DNA of 23,170 nucleotides from Thermococci archaeon (GCA_030668905.1 DAOVEQ010000001.1:1-23170), one strand, 5' to 3'. Positions 13,736 through 22,556 are shown, counted from the first letter of the stretch. A program made the numbers and translations. The notes: a model not told the origin generated them from the sequence alone.

Positions 13736-14499
13736 TCCTTTATCCCCTCCAGAATATTCAAGCTAAGATCAAAATCTTTTATTAGTCCAGATACAAGCTT
13801 TTTATCTATAATGATTCTTGCCTTCATTTCACTGAAAGTAAAAACGCCTGGAGATGCAACAAAAAATGTATAAATTACTTCACTGTCGTCCTTGATAATA
13901 ACATCTGCCCCCTCATATCCAGGATACTCAAAAACAGACGTATTGTCGAATACATAAGCGTTGGGGGCTCTTATCACCGTTTTAGCCTTCGTACTTTTTA
14001 GCTCATCCTTGTAAGCACCTATGAAAGAATCAAGGTCAGAAACTGTGCATCTGAGATTTTTTGAATCCGCGATCAGAGTTTTTGTATAAGAGGCAACGTT
14101 TATACTTCCGACCACCGTCCATGTTCCCATCTCTGCCATGTCTTCCTCAACGTTACTTTTGAATATAGGTTTTAACTCATCAGTGAGTTTTTTCTTCGAG
14201 TTTTTTCTTTTATCATTTTCATTTTCCTGTTCTTTTTTTATCTGCATCGTCCTTTTTTCCAGAGCCTTTTCAGGAGACATAGCCATGTGCATTCTGGGTT
14301 TTCCCGATACAGAGATTATAAACCCGAATCTTTCCAGATTTTGTAGTACTTGGTATATCTTTGTATATGGAATTCTTGTAACATCACTTATTATCCTTGC
14401 TGAAATTTTGCCTCGTTCCAGAAGTGCTAAGTAGGCTTTGGCTTCATACTCCCCTAAACCAAACTCTTTCAGTGTGTTTATAACTTCTTCTGGTTCCAT
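13732..14499 (-). CDS. TrmB-family transcriptional regulator
   Basis: This 255-residue regulator starts with a TrmB-type winged helix: LKEFGLGEYEAKAYLALLERG (10-30), then ISARIISDVTRIPYTKIYQVLQNLERFGFI as the recognition helix and wing. A lysine- and glutamate-rich coiled coil (about 84-112) follows for dimerisation. The C-terminal 140 residues resemble the TrmB-type phospholipase-D-like sensor part rather than a clear sugar-binding domain, so the ligand is unknown. It is the first gene of the TrmB-KaiC-LplA operon and probably controls its own promoter. The start ATG has an AAGGAGCG ribosome site 5 bases upstream. Confidence 0.87.
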   Translation of the reverse strand: MEPEEVINTLKEFGLGEYEAKAYLALLERGKISARIISDVTRIPYTKIYQVLQNLERFGFIISVSGKPRMHMAMSPEKALEKRTMQIKKEQENENDKRKNSKKKLTDELKPIFKSNVEEDMAEMGTWTVVGSINVASYTKTLIADSKNLRCTVSDLDSFIGAYKDELKSTKAKTVIRAPNAYVFDNTSVFEYPGYEGADVIIKDDSEVIYTFFVASPGVFTFSEMKARIIIDKKLVSGLIKDFDLSLNILEGIKE

Positions 14500-14560
14500 A
14501 GAATTCGCTCCTTTTTATATAATATGTACTAACCCTATTATTAACTTTTCGGAGAATACA

Positions 14561-14570
14561 ATATATAAAG
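14561..14570 (-). promoter_or_regulatory. Likely TATA box of the TrmB-KaiC-LplA operon
   Basis: CTTTATATAT on the minus strand predicts transcription starting near 14540, with a leader of about 40 bases holding the ribosome site. A nearer AT-rich run (14512-14526) is only about 20 bases from the ATG, so it would put the start inside the gene. The rest of the 296-bp gap 14500-14795 holds the RPA promoter and one short ORF. Confidence 0.4.
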
Positions 14571-14649
14571 TTTATGTAAATAATGTTTCCTTTGCTATAC
14601 ATTATAAAAGATAATATCAAACTGTCACAAGACTCTCTTCTTTTTTTCT

Positions 14650-14733
14650 ATGAATATTTCAGATTCTGCAGTCAGAGAACATCTAAGGAAAAGTGAAAAT
14701 AAAATTATCAATCTAATTCTTGGTGAAGGTTAA
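14650..14733 (+). CDS. Possible 27-codon small ORF between the divergent TrmB and RPA operons
   Basis: ATG 14650 to TAA 14731-14733 encodes 27 residues (MNISDSAVREHLRKSENKII start), with balanced helix-like composition. A TATA-like ATTATAAAAG at 14601-14610 lies at suitable distance for a 19-base leader, but there is no ribosome site. I recognise no family. It could be a real microprotein, a leader ORF for the RPA operon or chance; no independent support exists. Confidence 0.2.
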   Translation: MNISDSAVREHLRKSENKIINLILGEG

Positions 14734-14757
14734 GTCCGTTCATCTTCGATAGACAGG

Positions 14758-14766
14758 TTTTTATAT
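14758..14766 (+). promoter_or_regulatory. TATA box of the RPA operon
   Basis: TTTTTATAT is centred about 34 bases before ATG 14796, so the expected transcription start is near 14788 and the leader only about 8 bases. This is close to leaderless; the short leader contains only a weak AGGGA. Confidence 0.55.
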
Positions 14767-14795
14767 AGAGAGAGTTTAATAGTATAGGGATTGCA

Positions 14796-15791
14796 ATGAG
14801 ATCGGATATTATCGAGAAACTTGTAAGTGTGGGGCTTACCGAAGAAGAGATAAGAAAAAAGATAGACGAGAAAAAAAAGGAAGTGGAAGGACTTTTGACA
14901 GAAGAGGGGATACTCTCCATAATTGCCAGTGAATATGGAATAACATTGGAAAATGAGGTAGAAGAGCTGAAAATAAAGGATATAGTGGATGGATTAAAAG
15001 ATGTGAATATTACCGCTAAAGTTCTGGCCGTTTACCCTGTAAAAGAGTTAGAAGGGAACAAGAAGGTAGCCAATATTTCAATAGGCGACGAAACAGGTAG
15101 AATAAGGCTGACTTTGTGGAATGAACAGTGCGATTATCTTTCCGAAATTAAAAGAGAGGATGTTATAGATATCGTCGGAGCTATATCTAAAAAGGGGATG
15201 AAAGATACTGAGCTTTCTTTGGGGTATAAAGGAAAAATAATAGTTAATCCAGAAGGTAAAAAAATTACTTTAGAAAAAAAGGAGCCTTCAAGAAAAAGTA
15301 TAAACGAGCTTAAAAAAGGGGACAGGTATACGGAGATAAGAGGTACAGTAGTAAAGCTTTATAGACTGAGAATCTATGAGGGATGTCCCGATTGCTTCAG
15401 GAGGGTGGAGTTCAAAGATGAAAAGAAATACTGTAACTCGTGCAATAAGTTCGTGGAAAGTATTTACATACCTATATGTGAGATAGGTGTTGACGACTCT
15501 ACGGGATATATAAAATGTATACTCTTTGGGAACGTAGCTGAGGAACTTTTGGGAAAAGAAGGAGGAGAACTCTATTCATCTCTAGCAGAACTTTCTAAGA
15601 AAACATACTCGTTAAAAAAAGCGGAAGAGGAGTTCATCTTCGAAAACTTTTATTATCTCCTAGGAAAGGAAGTTTTGATGAGCGGAAGAGTGGAAGATAA
15701 TGAATTTCTTGGCTTGGAATTCAGGACGTATGCATTAAAAAAGTTTGACGAGCTTAAGGAAGCATATAAGATCTTGGGGGGTATGGAATGA
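14796..15791 (+). CDS. rpa41: Replication protein A large subunit (RPA41-type single-stranded DNA-binding protein)
   Basis: This 331-residue protein is the largest subunit of an archaeal RPA complex, which coats single-stranded DNA in replication, repair and recombination. A charged helical N-terminus (1-55) precedes the first OB fold (about 60-150: INITAKVLAVYPVKEL-like strand and the IGDETGRIRLTLW strand). A second OB fold (about 175-300) carries a zinc finger, CPDC (197-200) with CNSC (213-216). This resembles the Pyrococcus/Thermococcus RPA41 architecture. It is the first of three genes that overlap by four bases each, in the order RPA41-RPA14-RPA32 known from Thermococcales. Arginines are almost all AGA/AGG, the native pattern of this genome. 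Confidence 0.93.
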   Translation: MRSDIIEKLVSVGLTEEEIRKKIDEKKKEVEGLLTEEGILSIIASEYGITLENEVEELKIKDIVDGLKDVNITAKVLAVYPVKELEGNKKVANISIGDETGRIRLTLWNEQCDYLSEIKREDVIDIVGAISKKGMKDTELSLGYKGKIIVNPEGKKITLEKKEPSRKSINELKKGDRYTEIRGTVVKLYRLRIYEGCPDCFRRVEFKDEKKYCNSCNKFVESIYIPICEIGVDDSTGYIKCILFGNVAEELLGKEGGELYSSLAELSKKTYSLKKAEEEFIFENFYYLLGKEVLMSGRVEDNEFLGLEFRTYALKKFDELKEAYKILGGME

Positions 15792-16093
15792 GATATTATA
15801 GCATAGAAAAAGATATTGTTGAGATAAAAGAAGATGACAAAAGAGTAAGTATCGTGGGAACTGTCGTGAGGAAAAATACTACAAAATACTCAATGATCGT
15901 AGACGACGGAACAGGTGAGATAGAAGTTTACACAGATACTCTTTTTGATATAGGAAACCTTGTCAGAGTTATAGGAAGGATCTTTAAGGATGATACTTCG
16001 AGGCTGTGTATAAATGCCGAGATAATTCAGGATTTTTCAGGTTTTGATGTCGCACTCTATCAAAAAGTTAGAATTATGGAGGGAAAACTATGA
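15788..16093 (+). CDS. rpa14: RPA14-type small subunit, single OB fold
   Basis: This 101-residue protein is one OB fold: a conserved VSIVGTVVRKNTTKYSMIVDDGTGEIEVY stretch (strands 1-3, with the DDGTG turn typical of nucleic-acid-binding OB folds) and GNLVRVIGRI (strand 4). Its size and place between RPA41 and RPA32 match the small RPA14 subunit, which helps hold the heterotrimer together. It starts inside the RPA41 stop (ATGA) and ends inside the RPA32 start in the same way, so the three subunits are translated together. The sequence itself is too short for a family call without this context. Confidence 0.85.
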   Translation: MRYYSIEKDIVEIKEDDKRVSIVGTVVRKNTTKYSMIVDDGTGEIEVYTDTLFDIGNLVRVIGRIFKDDTSRLCINAEIIQDFSGFDVALYQKVRIMEGKL

Positions 16094-16833
16094 AAAAAAG
16101 AATGCCGTCAACAAGAACAAATCTGGAGGAGATAGTGCGGGGATATTACGTAAAAGACGAGGAAGACTTTGCCCCCAATTATCTGATAACAGAGAATTAT
16201 AAGAAGATCTATAGGGCTAAAACAGTTGTGACCGTTTTCAACGATCCTTTTATCTCTGAAGACGAAAGTTACGGTAGAGTATTGTTGGATGACACAAAAG
16301 AAACAATCTGGGCATATTTTTTCAGAGAAAACACAGCGATCCTTAAAGATATCTCAAAGGGGGATATAGTACAGGTAGTGGGAAAAATATATGAGTGGAG
16401 GAACGAAAAACAGTTAAGCGTGGAGGCTGCTTCCAAAATATCTCCAAATTTCTGGGTTTTACACAGGCTTGAACTGGTAAAATACAATAAGCATCTAAAA
16501 GAACAGTTAAAAATAGCTGAAAAAATAAAGTCTGAAGAAAAGAATCTAAAAAAAGCGAAAGAAAAGGCAGAGTCTATAGGAATAAATCCAGAGATAATAG
16601 AGGCATTATACGAAAGAGATTACGTAAAAGAAAAAGATGTAGATACAACATTAGTAAAAGATAAAGTCCTCTCTGTCATAGAAAGATTAGATGAAGGCGA
16701 AGGTGTGGAATTAGACGATCTTATTCCAGAGATAGACGAGTTTTCGCCCGAGGAAATAGAAGCAGTTGTAAGAGATCTTCTTTCTCAGGGAGAGATATTC
16801 GAGCCAAAGATAAACAGGTATACGAAAGTTTAG
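16090..16833 (+). CDS. rpa32: RPA32-type subunit with C-terminal winged helix
   Basis: This 247-residue subunit starts with a basic RMPSTR segment and an OB fold (about 40-130: [32 protein letters not shown] region, then [21 protein letters not shown]). A lysine/glutamate-rich coiled linker (155-185) leads to a C-terminal winged helix (about 200-247, ending [13 protein letters not shown]), the protein-interaction module of RPA32. ATG 16090 overlaps the RPA14 stop and has GGAGGG upstream. Its own stop overlaps the end of the convergent oppF by four bases, so transcription from both sides meets here. Confidence 0.9.
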   Translation: MKKRMPSTRTNLEEIVRGYYVKDEEDFAPNYLITENYKKIYRAKTVVTVFNDPFISEDESYGRVLLDDTKETIWAYFFRENTAILKDISKGDIVQVVGKIYEWRNEKQLSVEAASKISPNFWVLHRLELVKYNKHLKEQLKIAEKIKSEEKNLKKAKEKAESIGINPEIIEALYERDYVKEKDVDTTLVKDKVLSVIERLDEGEGVELDDLIPEIDEFSPEEIEAVVRDLLSQGEIFEPKINRYTKV

Positions 16834-17789
16834 TAAAGATGACAGGCGACATAGTGATTTTTTTCCACCTTTTTTAACTCGGGCTCCTGAGTTTCACAGA
16901 TCTTACCTTTCTTTTTAAAACATCTTTCATTGAATCTGCATCCAGACGGCGGATTGATGGGACTGGGAACATCTCCTTCCAGGAGTATCTCTTTGCTTTT
17001 TATTTTTGGATTCGCAACTGGAACTGCTGAGAGCAACGCTTCAGTATAAGGATGTTTCGGATTGTTAAAAAGCTCTTTTTTTGATGCCATCTCTACTATT
17101 TTTCCCACATACATCACAGCCACCCTATCACAAATATGTTTTATTACACTGAGGTCGTGAGTTATGAAAAGACAGGTAAACCCAAACTCCTTTTGAAGAT
17201 CTTGCATTAAGTTCAAAATCTGAGCCTGTATAGATACATCCAAAGCTGAGACAGGCTCGTCAGCTACTATGAACTCCGGATTGACAGCTAATGTTCTTGC
17301 AATTCCTATTCTCTGTCTCTGGCCTCCAGAAAACTCATGGGGATATCTATTCATCTGCTCTGCAGTTAATCCTACCCTCTCCATAAGTTCAAGAACTTTT
17401 TCTTCTCTTTCTTTCTTCGGATACAGTTTATGAACCTCCATAGGCTCGGCGATAATTCCACCAACAGTCATTCTCGGATCCAAAGAACCAAATGGATCCT
17501 GATATATTATGCTCATCTGCTTCCTATATTTTCTCATCTCAGATCTATCTAGGTGTGTTATATCTTCTCCTCTATAGAGTATCTTTCCAGAATCAGGCTC
17601 ATAGAGTTTTAAGATAGTTTTCCCGCATGTCGTCTTGCCGCATCCGCTTTCCCCTACAAGCCCCAGCATTTCTCCTTCCTCTATGGTAAATGATACATTG
17701 TCCACAGCCTTGACTATATCAGGTTTCTTCATGAAACCGCCACCAATATTGAAATATTTTTTTAATTCTTTGATCTCAAGTATTGTCAT
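16830..17789 (-). CDS. oppF: Oligopeptide/dipeptide ABC transporter ATPase, OppF/DppF type
   Basis: This is the cytoplasmic ATPase of the peptide importer, 319 residues from the chosen start. GESGCGKT is Walker [14 protein letters not shown] is the ABC signature, [12 protein letters not shown] is Walker B, and ITHDLSVI is the switch histidine. The [12 protein letters not shown] segment starts the C-terminal oligo_HPY domain, which has four cysteines ([18 protein letters not shown]); in a bacterial dipeptide ATPase this region binds an iron-sulfur cluster. An in-frame ATG 21 bases upstream (17810) would add seven residues, but ATG 17789 has a perfectly placed GGAGGAG and overlaps the OppD stop (ATGA), so I choose it. 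It is the last gene of the operon and pairs with OppD. Confidence 0.92.
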   Translation of the reverse strand: MTILEIKELKKYFNIGGGFMKKPDIVKAVDNVSFTIEEGEMLGLVGESGCGKTTCGKTILKLYEPDSGKILYRGEDITHLDRSEMRKYRKQMSIIYQDPFGSLDPRMTVGGIIAEPMEVHKLYPKKEREEKVLELMERVGLTAEQMNRYPHEFSGGQRQRIGIARTLAVNPEFIVADEPVSALDVSIQAQILNLMQDLQKEFGFTCLFITHDLSVIKHICDRVAVMYVGKIVEMASKKELFNNPKHPYTEALLSAVPVANPKIKSKEILLEGDVPSPINPPSGCRFNERCFKKKGKICETQEPELKKVEKNHYVACHLY

Positions 17790-18760
17790 GGTAACTCCTC
17801 CAGGTAGCATCTAGATAAGTGATTTCCCTCTCTTTTTTTTAGAGGAGGCTCTTCTTTTGCACATATATCCATTGCATACGGACATCTCGGATGAAACTTG
17901 CATCCCGGAGGCATTTCTATAAGATTTGGTACGGTTCCCTCAATTATCTGGAGTCTTTCAGTATCGATATCCAATCTGGGGATCGCTTTATTCAGTCCTA
18001 CCGTATAAGGATGGAGAGGATTTTCAAAGATATTTTCTACACTTCCATACTCCACGATCTTGCCAGCATACATTACAGCCACATTTTCACACGTTTCAGC
18101 TATTACTCCAAGGTCATGGGTTATAAGAAGAACAGCAGCTGAAAAATCTTCTTTCAATTTATCCATAAGTCTCAGTATCTGAGCCTGGATTGTAACATCC
18201 AGAGCTGTTGTCGGTTCGTCAGCTATTAACAGCTGGGGATTACAGGAAAGTGCCATAGCGATCATCGCCCTCTGTCTCATTCCTCCCGATAGTTGATGAG
18301 GATACTCTTTTATCCTTTTTTCAGGCTCAGGGATGCCTACAATTCTGAGCATCTTTATAGCCTTTTTTCTTGCTTCTTTTTTATCCAGATCTTGATGAAG
18401 CTGTATAACTTCCATCAACTCACTGCCAATGGTGAAGACGGGATCTAAAGAGGTCATAGGTTCCTGGAATATCATAGATATCTTGTTTCCTCGTACCTTC
18501 TGCATCTCCTTTTCCGATTTTTTTACCAGATCTTCTCCTTCTAGATACACTTTTCCATCTACAATTTTGCCAGGCGGATCTGAAATGAGTCTTATGACTG
18601 ATAGTGCTGTCACTGATTTGCCGCATCCCGATTCGCCGACGAGACCGAAAGTTTCTCCTCTGTCAATAGAAAAGCTTACGCCATCAACAGCCTTTACTAC
18701 ACCGTCATCTGTAAAGAAATGAGTTTTAAGGTCTGAGACTTCAAGTAGTTTTTTGCTCAT
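17786..18760 (-). CDS. oppD: Oligopeptide/dipeptide ABC transporter ATPase, OppD/DppD type
   Basis: This 324-residue ATPase partners OppF. GESGCGKS is Walker [16 protein letters not shown] is the signature, [12 protein letters not shown] is Walker B and ITHDLGVI holds the switch histidine. [13 protein letters not shown] is the Q-loop region with the typical [20 protein letters not shown] marks the oligo_HPY domain, followed by four cysteines ([15 protein letters not shown] and RCYLEELP). Its ATG overlaps the OppC stop (ATGA), with GGAGG nine bases upstream inside oppC. Substrate selection lies in the receptor, so peptide length preference cannot be read from this subunit. Confidence 0.93.
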   Translation of the reverse strand: MSKKLLEVSDLKTHFFTDDGVVKAVDGVSFSIDRGETFGLVGESGCGKSVTALSVIRLISDPPGKIVDGKVYLEGEDLVKKSEKEMQKVRGNKISMIFQEPMTSLDPVFTIGSELMEVIQLHQDLDKKEARKKAIKMLRIVGIPEPEKRIKEYPHQLSGGMRQRAMIAMALSCNPQLLIADEPTTALDVTIQAQILRLMDKLKEDFSAAVLLITHDLGVIAETCENVAVMYAGKIVEYGSVENIFENPLHPYTVGLNKAIPRLDIDTERLQIIEGTVPNLIEMPPGCKFHPRCPYAMDICAKEEPPLKKREGNHLSRCYLEELP

Positions 18761-19665
18761 AGTTTTGCGCCTCCTTTTAGTCTAGGATCGAGTGCATCTC
18801 TCAAGCCATCGCCGAGGAGATTTAATGATATAACTGATAGTAATATGGCTACACCAGGAAATGTAGCAGCCCACCACGCACCTGTAACGAGGTATTTTCT
18901 GGCAATGGATAAACTTAACCCCCACTCGGGAGAAGGCGACTGTGCTCCCACGCCTAAGAAACCAAGAGCAGCAGCATCGAGTATAGCTGTTGCCAGCATT
19001 AGTGTTGAATACACGATTATGGGAGCCAGGGAATTGGGTAGCACGTGCTTAAAGATTATCCTTGATGTGGATGACCCTATGGCATGTTCTGCCTCTATGT
19101 ACTCTGTCTCTTTAATGATAAGTACCGCTCCCCTCATCACTCGCGCCATCTGAGGAGTATATACTACTCCTATGGCAAGCATCGCCTTATCGATCCCTCT
19201 GCCAAGTGTACCTGCTATTACTAACGCGAGGAGAAGAGCAGGATATGCAAAGAGTATATCTACTATTCTCATGAGTATACTGTCTATCTTACCCCCAAAA
19301 TACCCTGCTGACATACCCATAGATGTCCCTACGATTAGAGCAAATCCCAGAGCGACAAATCCAACACTGAGCGTAACTCTGCCTCCATAAAGAATCCTTG
19401 AAAGTAGATCTCTACCCAGGTAGTCAGTTCCTAGATAATATCCTGGTATACAATCATCGGACCAGAATCCGGGCTTGCTTCCACGATCGAGATCGGCATC
19501 ATATGGGCCATGGGGAGCAAATATAGGTGCACCTATACAGAGGATGAATATTGCTAGAAGCATGGCAAGACCTACCATAGCTGTCTTGTTCTTTTTCAAC
19601 TGTCTTATAGTGTCCTGCGTTCTTGTTCTACGTTTAAATTTCGTATCTTCCGTCATGATGATCAC
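18757..19665 (-). CDS. oppC: Oligopeptide/dipeptide ABC transporter permease, OppC/DppC type
   Basis: A 302-residue permease with a charged cytoplasmic N-terminus, a first helix at about 28-50, an extracytoplasmic loop, and then the binding-protein-dependent permease domain. YYLGTDYLGRDLLSRILYGGRVTL is the OppC/DppC hallmark, and EAEHAIGSSTSRIIFKHVLPNSLAPI is the EAA loop that docks onto the ATPases. The start is uncertain: GTG 19665 overlaps the OppB stop (GTGA), while ATG 19656 has GTGATC three bases upstream and would give 299 residues. Length is normal either way. It works as a heterodimer with the OppB-type permease. Confidence 0.92.
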   Translation of the reverse strand: MIIMTEDTKFKRRTRTQDTIRQLKKNKTAMVGLAMLLAIFILCIGAPIFAPHGPYDADLDRGSKPGFWSDDCIPGYYLGTDYLGRDLLSRILYGGRVTLSVGFVALGFALIVGTSMGMSAGYFGGKIDSILMRIVDILFAYPALLLALVIAGTLGRGIDKAMLAIGVVYTPQMARVMRGAVLIIKETEYIEAEHAIGSSTSRIIFKHVLPNSLAPIIVYSTLMLATAILDAAALGFLGVGAQSPSPEWGLSLSIARKYLVTGAWWAATFPGVAILLSVISLNLLGDGLRDALDPRLKGGAKL

Positions 19666-20666
19666 TTATACTTAATTCTTGGATCTATATACAGGTATAA
19701 AATATCTGTAGCTAGATTTACCAGCACGAATACTGTAGCAAAAATTAATGTAAATCCCTGGACTACAGGATAATCATAAGCAAGTATTGCATCAGCTATG
19801 TACTTACCAAGTCCTGGAAGAGAGAATATTGTTTCTGTAAGAACGGCACCGCCCATAAGTAGACCGATATTCATCCCGATTACAGTGACTATTGGGATCA
19901 GCGCATTTTTTATAGCATGTTTGTAAACAACCGCTCTTTCGGAAAGACCTTTTGCTCTTTCCGTTCTGATATAATCCTGCCTTAAAACTTCGAGCATGGA
20001 AGATCTCGTCATTCTTGCTATCGTCGCCATAGGTATGGTAGCCAGTGCTACCGATGGTAGAATAAGATGTTTAATACTGTCTACAAGTGCTGTCCCGTTA
20101 AGTGTTAGAATACTGTCAAGGATATACATTCCCGTTATTCTTTCAAGTTCCATTCCTGCTGTTAATCTTCCCCCTACAGGTGTTATTCCAAGTTTAACAC
20201 TGAAGATAAACATCAACATAAGCCCCAACCAGAATACAGGCATAGATATCCCAAAAAGAGCCCCAATCATAACACCATAATCAGCAGCTGAATATTGATG
20301 AACAGCAGATATTATACCTGCAATAATTCCAATAACAGAGGCTATTATCATAGCAATTAGAGATAATTCCAGTGTCATAGGTACCCTCTCCATGATTTCA
20401 CGGGTAACAAACTCACGAGACTCTATTGACCTCCCAAAGTCTCCTTTTACAGCCATCTTGAGCCATATATAATATTGAACATAAATAGGATCGTTGAGAT
20501 GATACTTCTCTCGTATTTCTTCGATTTTTTCAGCAGTTGCATGCTGACCTAAAAGGTTTACTGCGGGATCTCCGGGTGCTGCCCTAACTAATACGAATGT
20601 AATTAAAGATACTCCAAGCAATACAATAACGAGCATTGCCAACCTTTTTAAGATATATTCCTTCAT
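19662..20666 (-). CDS. oppB: Oligopeptide/dipeptide ABC transporter permease, OppB/DppB type
   Basis: A 334-residue permease with six predicted helices. The N-terminal LKRLAMLVIVLLGVSLITFVLVRAAPGDPA stretch is the classic first helix and PGDP motif of the OppB/DppB group, and RAKGLSERAVVYKHAIKNALIPIVTVIG is the EAA loop. ETIFSLPGLGKYIADAILAYDYPVVQG is the family's closing block. ATG 20666 has TGAGGC upstream. The gene is separated from the receptor gene by only 35 bases that are T-rich on the coding strand. Confidence 0.93.
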   Translation of the reverse strand: MKEYILKRLAMLVIVLLGVSLITFVLVRAAPGDPAVNLLGQHATAEKIEEIREKYHLNDPIYVQYYIWLKMAVKGDFGRSIESREFVTREIMERVPMTLELSLIAMIIASVIGIIAGIISAVHQYSAADYGVMIGALFGISMPVFWLGLMLMFIFSVKLGITPVGGRLTAGMELERITGMYILDSILTLNGTALVDSIKHLILPSVALATIPMATIARMTRSSMLEVLRQDYIRTERAKGLSERAVVYKHAIKNALIPIVTVIGMNIGLLMGGAVLTETIFSLPGLGKYIADAILAYDYPVVQGFTLIFATVFVLVNLATDILYLYIDPRIKYK

Positions 20667-20677
20667 AGATTTGCCTC

Positions 20678-20700
20678 AAAAAGAAAAAAAAAAGAAAGAA
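20678..20700 (-). terminator. T-rich stretch between receptor and permease genes
   Basis: The coding strand (minus) is a nearly uninterrupted run of T with a few C between the receptor stop and the oppB ribosome site. Such runs cause termination in archaea. Partial termination here would give more receptor than permease, a common arrangement in peptide transporter operons. The strength is not known. Confidence 0.4.
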
Positions 20701-20701
20701 T

Positions 20702-22384
20702 TTACTCTTCTAACCACACAGGATAGAAGAACTTTCTGCTTGTTGGATGTATAATGTAGCCGTGCACCGTACTTAGGAAAGCGAGGTTCTGATTGGAGTG
20801 AGCTATGAATACGTGCGAACACTGCGCCGTAAGAAGTACATTTGCTTCTTCGTAATACGCAGCTCTCTCTGCCTGGTCGAACGTCAAAAGCGCTGCATCT
20901 AAGAGGTCCTGGAATTTTTCATTTCTCTTGAATGCGACGTTTCCAGCACTTCCCACAGTAGCTTTATCCTCTCCATAAAGGACATTCAGGAAGTTATCAG
21001 GATCACCGTTGTCACCTGACCAACCTAGCATGCACGCCTGGTGCTCTCCCTCTTCAGTATCCCCGAGATACGCACCCCAGTCCTCTGTAAAGAGCTCAAC
21101 CTCAATACCGACCTTTGCAAGGTCTGCCTGTATTGCCTCGGCTATTTCAGTAGGCGTAGGGAAATACGGTCTTGAAACAGGCATGTACCACATTGTTACT
21201 TTGAATCCATCTGGATATCCTGCATCCGCTAAGAGCTGTTTTGCCTTCTCCAGATTGTATGGGTATCCCACGATATCGGCATTCCATCCGAACAATGAAG
21301 ATGGTTGTCCCTGCGTTGCAACACTGGCTGCTCCCTTGTACAGGTTTCTTACGATTGATTCTTTATTAATTGCATATGCTATAGCCTGTCTTACACGAAC
21401 GTCTTTAAACGGCTCGAAAGCTCCGGGTACATCAACTTCTTCACCTGCATCCCACTTTCCGTTTTTATTGGCGTCTACATAACCTTCTCCACAGTTCAGT
21501 GCTACGTATCCAACGTTCATTCCCGCCTGTGAAATTAATTGCAGATCAGCATCTGCTTCTATAATGGCGAGCTGCGATGGATCGACGTGCTCCATTCCCT
21601 GGATTTCTCCTGTCTGTAGTGCCATAAGTCTTGCTGAAGGATCTGTTATGACTCTAAATATCACCTTGTCCAAGTAAGCTCTTCCGTCCCAGTAGTCTTC
21701 AAAGGCTCTGAGAGTTATGTGGTCGTCTTTTACCCATTCTACAAACTCGAATGGTCCTGTACCAACAGGATTCTTGAAGTAATCTTCTCCATAGTCTTTA
21801 GCAGCATCTTCACTGACAATACAAACAGTGAACATTGCAAGGCTGGTCATCATTGAAGAATTGGGGTTCTTCATGTGGATAGCAACTTTGTAGTCGTTTA
21901 TCTTTTCTACACTTTCTATATCCATAAACATCCAGCCCCAGTATGACCAATTACCTTTATCGTGGTACCAGTTGTTTTCGTCGTACTGTCTTGCAAATGA
22001 GAATACAACATCGTCTGCTGTCACTTCACCATAGTCGTGGTGGAATTTAACACCCTTCCTAAGATTGAATGTAATCGTTTTCTTGTCATCTGAAACAGTC
22101 CAGTCTGTAGCAAGACACGGTTTTATGTTCGTTGTCCCACCATCATACTGCACAAGACCTTCGTGTATGTTGTCCATTCTCTGAATAGACTCACCGTCTG
22201 TAACATCTGCTGGATCAAGTCTTACAGCATCTCCGCTGGAACCAAAAACTAAGGTTCCGCCATATTTGCCCGGTGCTTCAGTAGGTGCAGGTGTTTCTTC
22301 TTTTTCACTTATGCATCCACTCAAAGTCGAAGCTACCATTACGGCCACTATTAAGAGGCCCATCCATTTCCATTCTTTTTTCAT
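20702..22384 (-). CDS. Extracellular solute-binding lipoprotein of the peptide ABC transporter (SBP family 5)
   Basis: A 560-residue receptor. The N-terminus is a lipoprotein signal: KKEWKWMG charged start, hydrophobic core, and lipobox STLSGC with C24 as the anchor, then a threonine/proline-rich linker. The mature part follows family 5: YGGTLVFG, the DNIHEGLVQYD region, the TFNLRKGVKFHHD motif (family signature), VRQAIAYAINKESI and the SGCDNGDPDNFLN-type C-terminal lobe (here GWSGDNGDPDNFL). Unusual is D304-E315, DANKNGKWDAGE, inserted before the usual PFKDVRVRQA motif; its spacing matches an EF-hand calcium loop. A strong AAGGAGGTAG ribosome site precedes ATG 22384. It heads the operon and likely binds oligopeptides; a nickel or sugar substrate is possible but less likely. 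Confidence 0.92.
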   Translation of the reverse strand: MKKEWKWMGLLIVAVMVASTLSGCISEKEETPAPTEAPGKYGGTLVFGSSGDAVRLDPADVTDGESIQRMDNIHEGLVQYDGGTTNIKPCLATDWTVSDDKKTITFNLRKGVKFHHDYGEVTADDVVFSFARQYDENNWYHDKGNWSYWGWMFMDIESVEKINDYKVAIHMKNPNSSMMTSLAMFTVCIVSEDAAKDYGEDYFKNPVGTGPFEFVEWVKDDHITLRAFEDYWDGRAYLDKVIFRVITDPSARLMALQTGEIQGMEHVDPSQLAIIEADADLQLISQAGMNVGYVALNCGEGYVDANKNGKWDAGEEVDVPGAFEPFKDVRVRQAIAYAINKESIVRNLYKGAASVATQGQPSSLFGWNADIVGYPYNLEKAKQLLADAGYPDGFKVTMWYMPVSRPYFPTPTEIAEAIQADLAKVGIEVELFTEDWGAYLGDTEEGEHQACMLGWSGDNGDPDNFLNVLYGEDKATVGSAGNVAFKRNEKFQDLLDAALLTFDQAERAAYYEEANVLLTAQCSHVFIAHSNQNLAFLSTVHGYIIHPTSRKFFYPVWLEE

Positions 22385-22430
22385 TTTTTTCTACCTCCTT
22401 TTACTATTCATAAGTGATTGACATAAATCT

Positions 22431-22440
22431 ATTTAAAGTT
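22431..22440 (-). promoter_or_regulatory. TATA box of the peptide transporter operon
   Basis: AACTTTAAAT on the minus strand is centred about 51 bases upstream of ATG 22384. The predicted start near 22410 gives a leader of about 26 bases with a full AAGGAGGT ribosome site, so this message is leadered, unlike its divergent neighbour. Confidence 0.55.
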
Positions 22441-22496
22441 TTCGATTACATAGTGTAGAACTAAAAAGATTTGCCACTGAAATTTGTTTATCTCCT

Positions 22497-22510
22497 TAAG
22501 AAATTTCTTA
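22497..22510. promoter_or_regulatory. Perfect 14-bp palindrome, candidate operator between divergent promoters
   Basis: TAAGAAATTTCTTA is a perfect inverted repeat midway between the peptide transporter TATA box (22431-22440) and the AMP phosphorylase TATA box (22528-22536), 18 bases upstream of the latter. A dimeric winged-helix regulator could bind it and act on both genes. In AT-rich DNA a chance occurrence is possible. Confidence 0.3.
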
Positions 22511-22527
22511 GGACATCTTAGGGAAGG

Positions 22528-22536
22528 TATAAAAAT
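22528..22536 (+). promoter_or_regulatory. TATA box of the AMP phosphorylase gene, leaderless spacing
   Basis: TATAAAAAT is centred 25 bases before ATG 22557, with purines GGAAGG just upstream as a plausible BRE. There is no ribosome site before the ATG, only a T-run, so the message is probably leaderless. Confidence 0.65.
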
Positions 22537-22556
22537 GGGATAGAGAAAGTTTTTTC

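Noticed and set aside
14500..14795. Thermococcales-type TrmB operator (TATCAC-N5-GTGATA) in the TrmB/RPA gap
   Set aside because: Partial matches such as TATCA with TGGTGA have the wrong spacing and symmetry.
21009..21482. 157-codon plus-strand ORF inside the receptor gene
   Set aside because: Antisense shadow of the higher-GC receptor gene; serine- and proline-rich composition without motifs.
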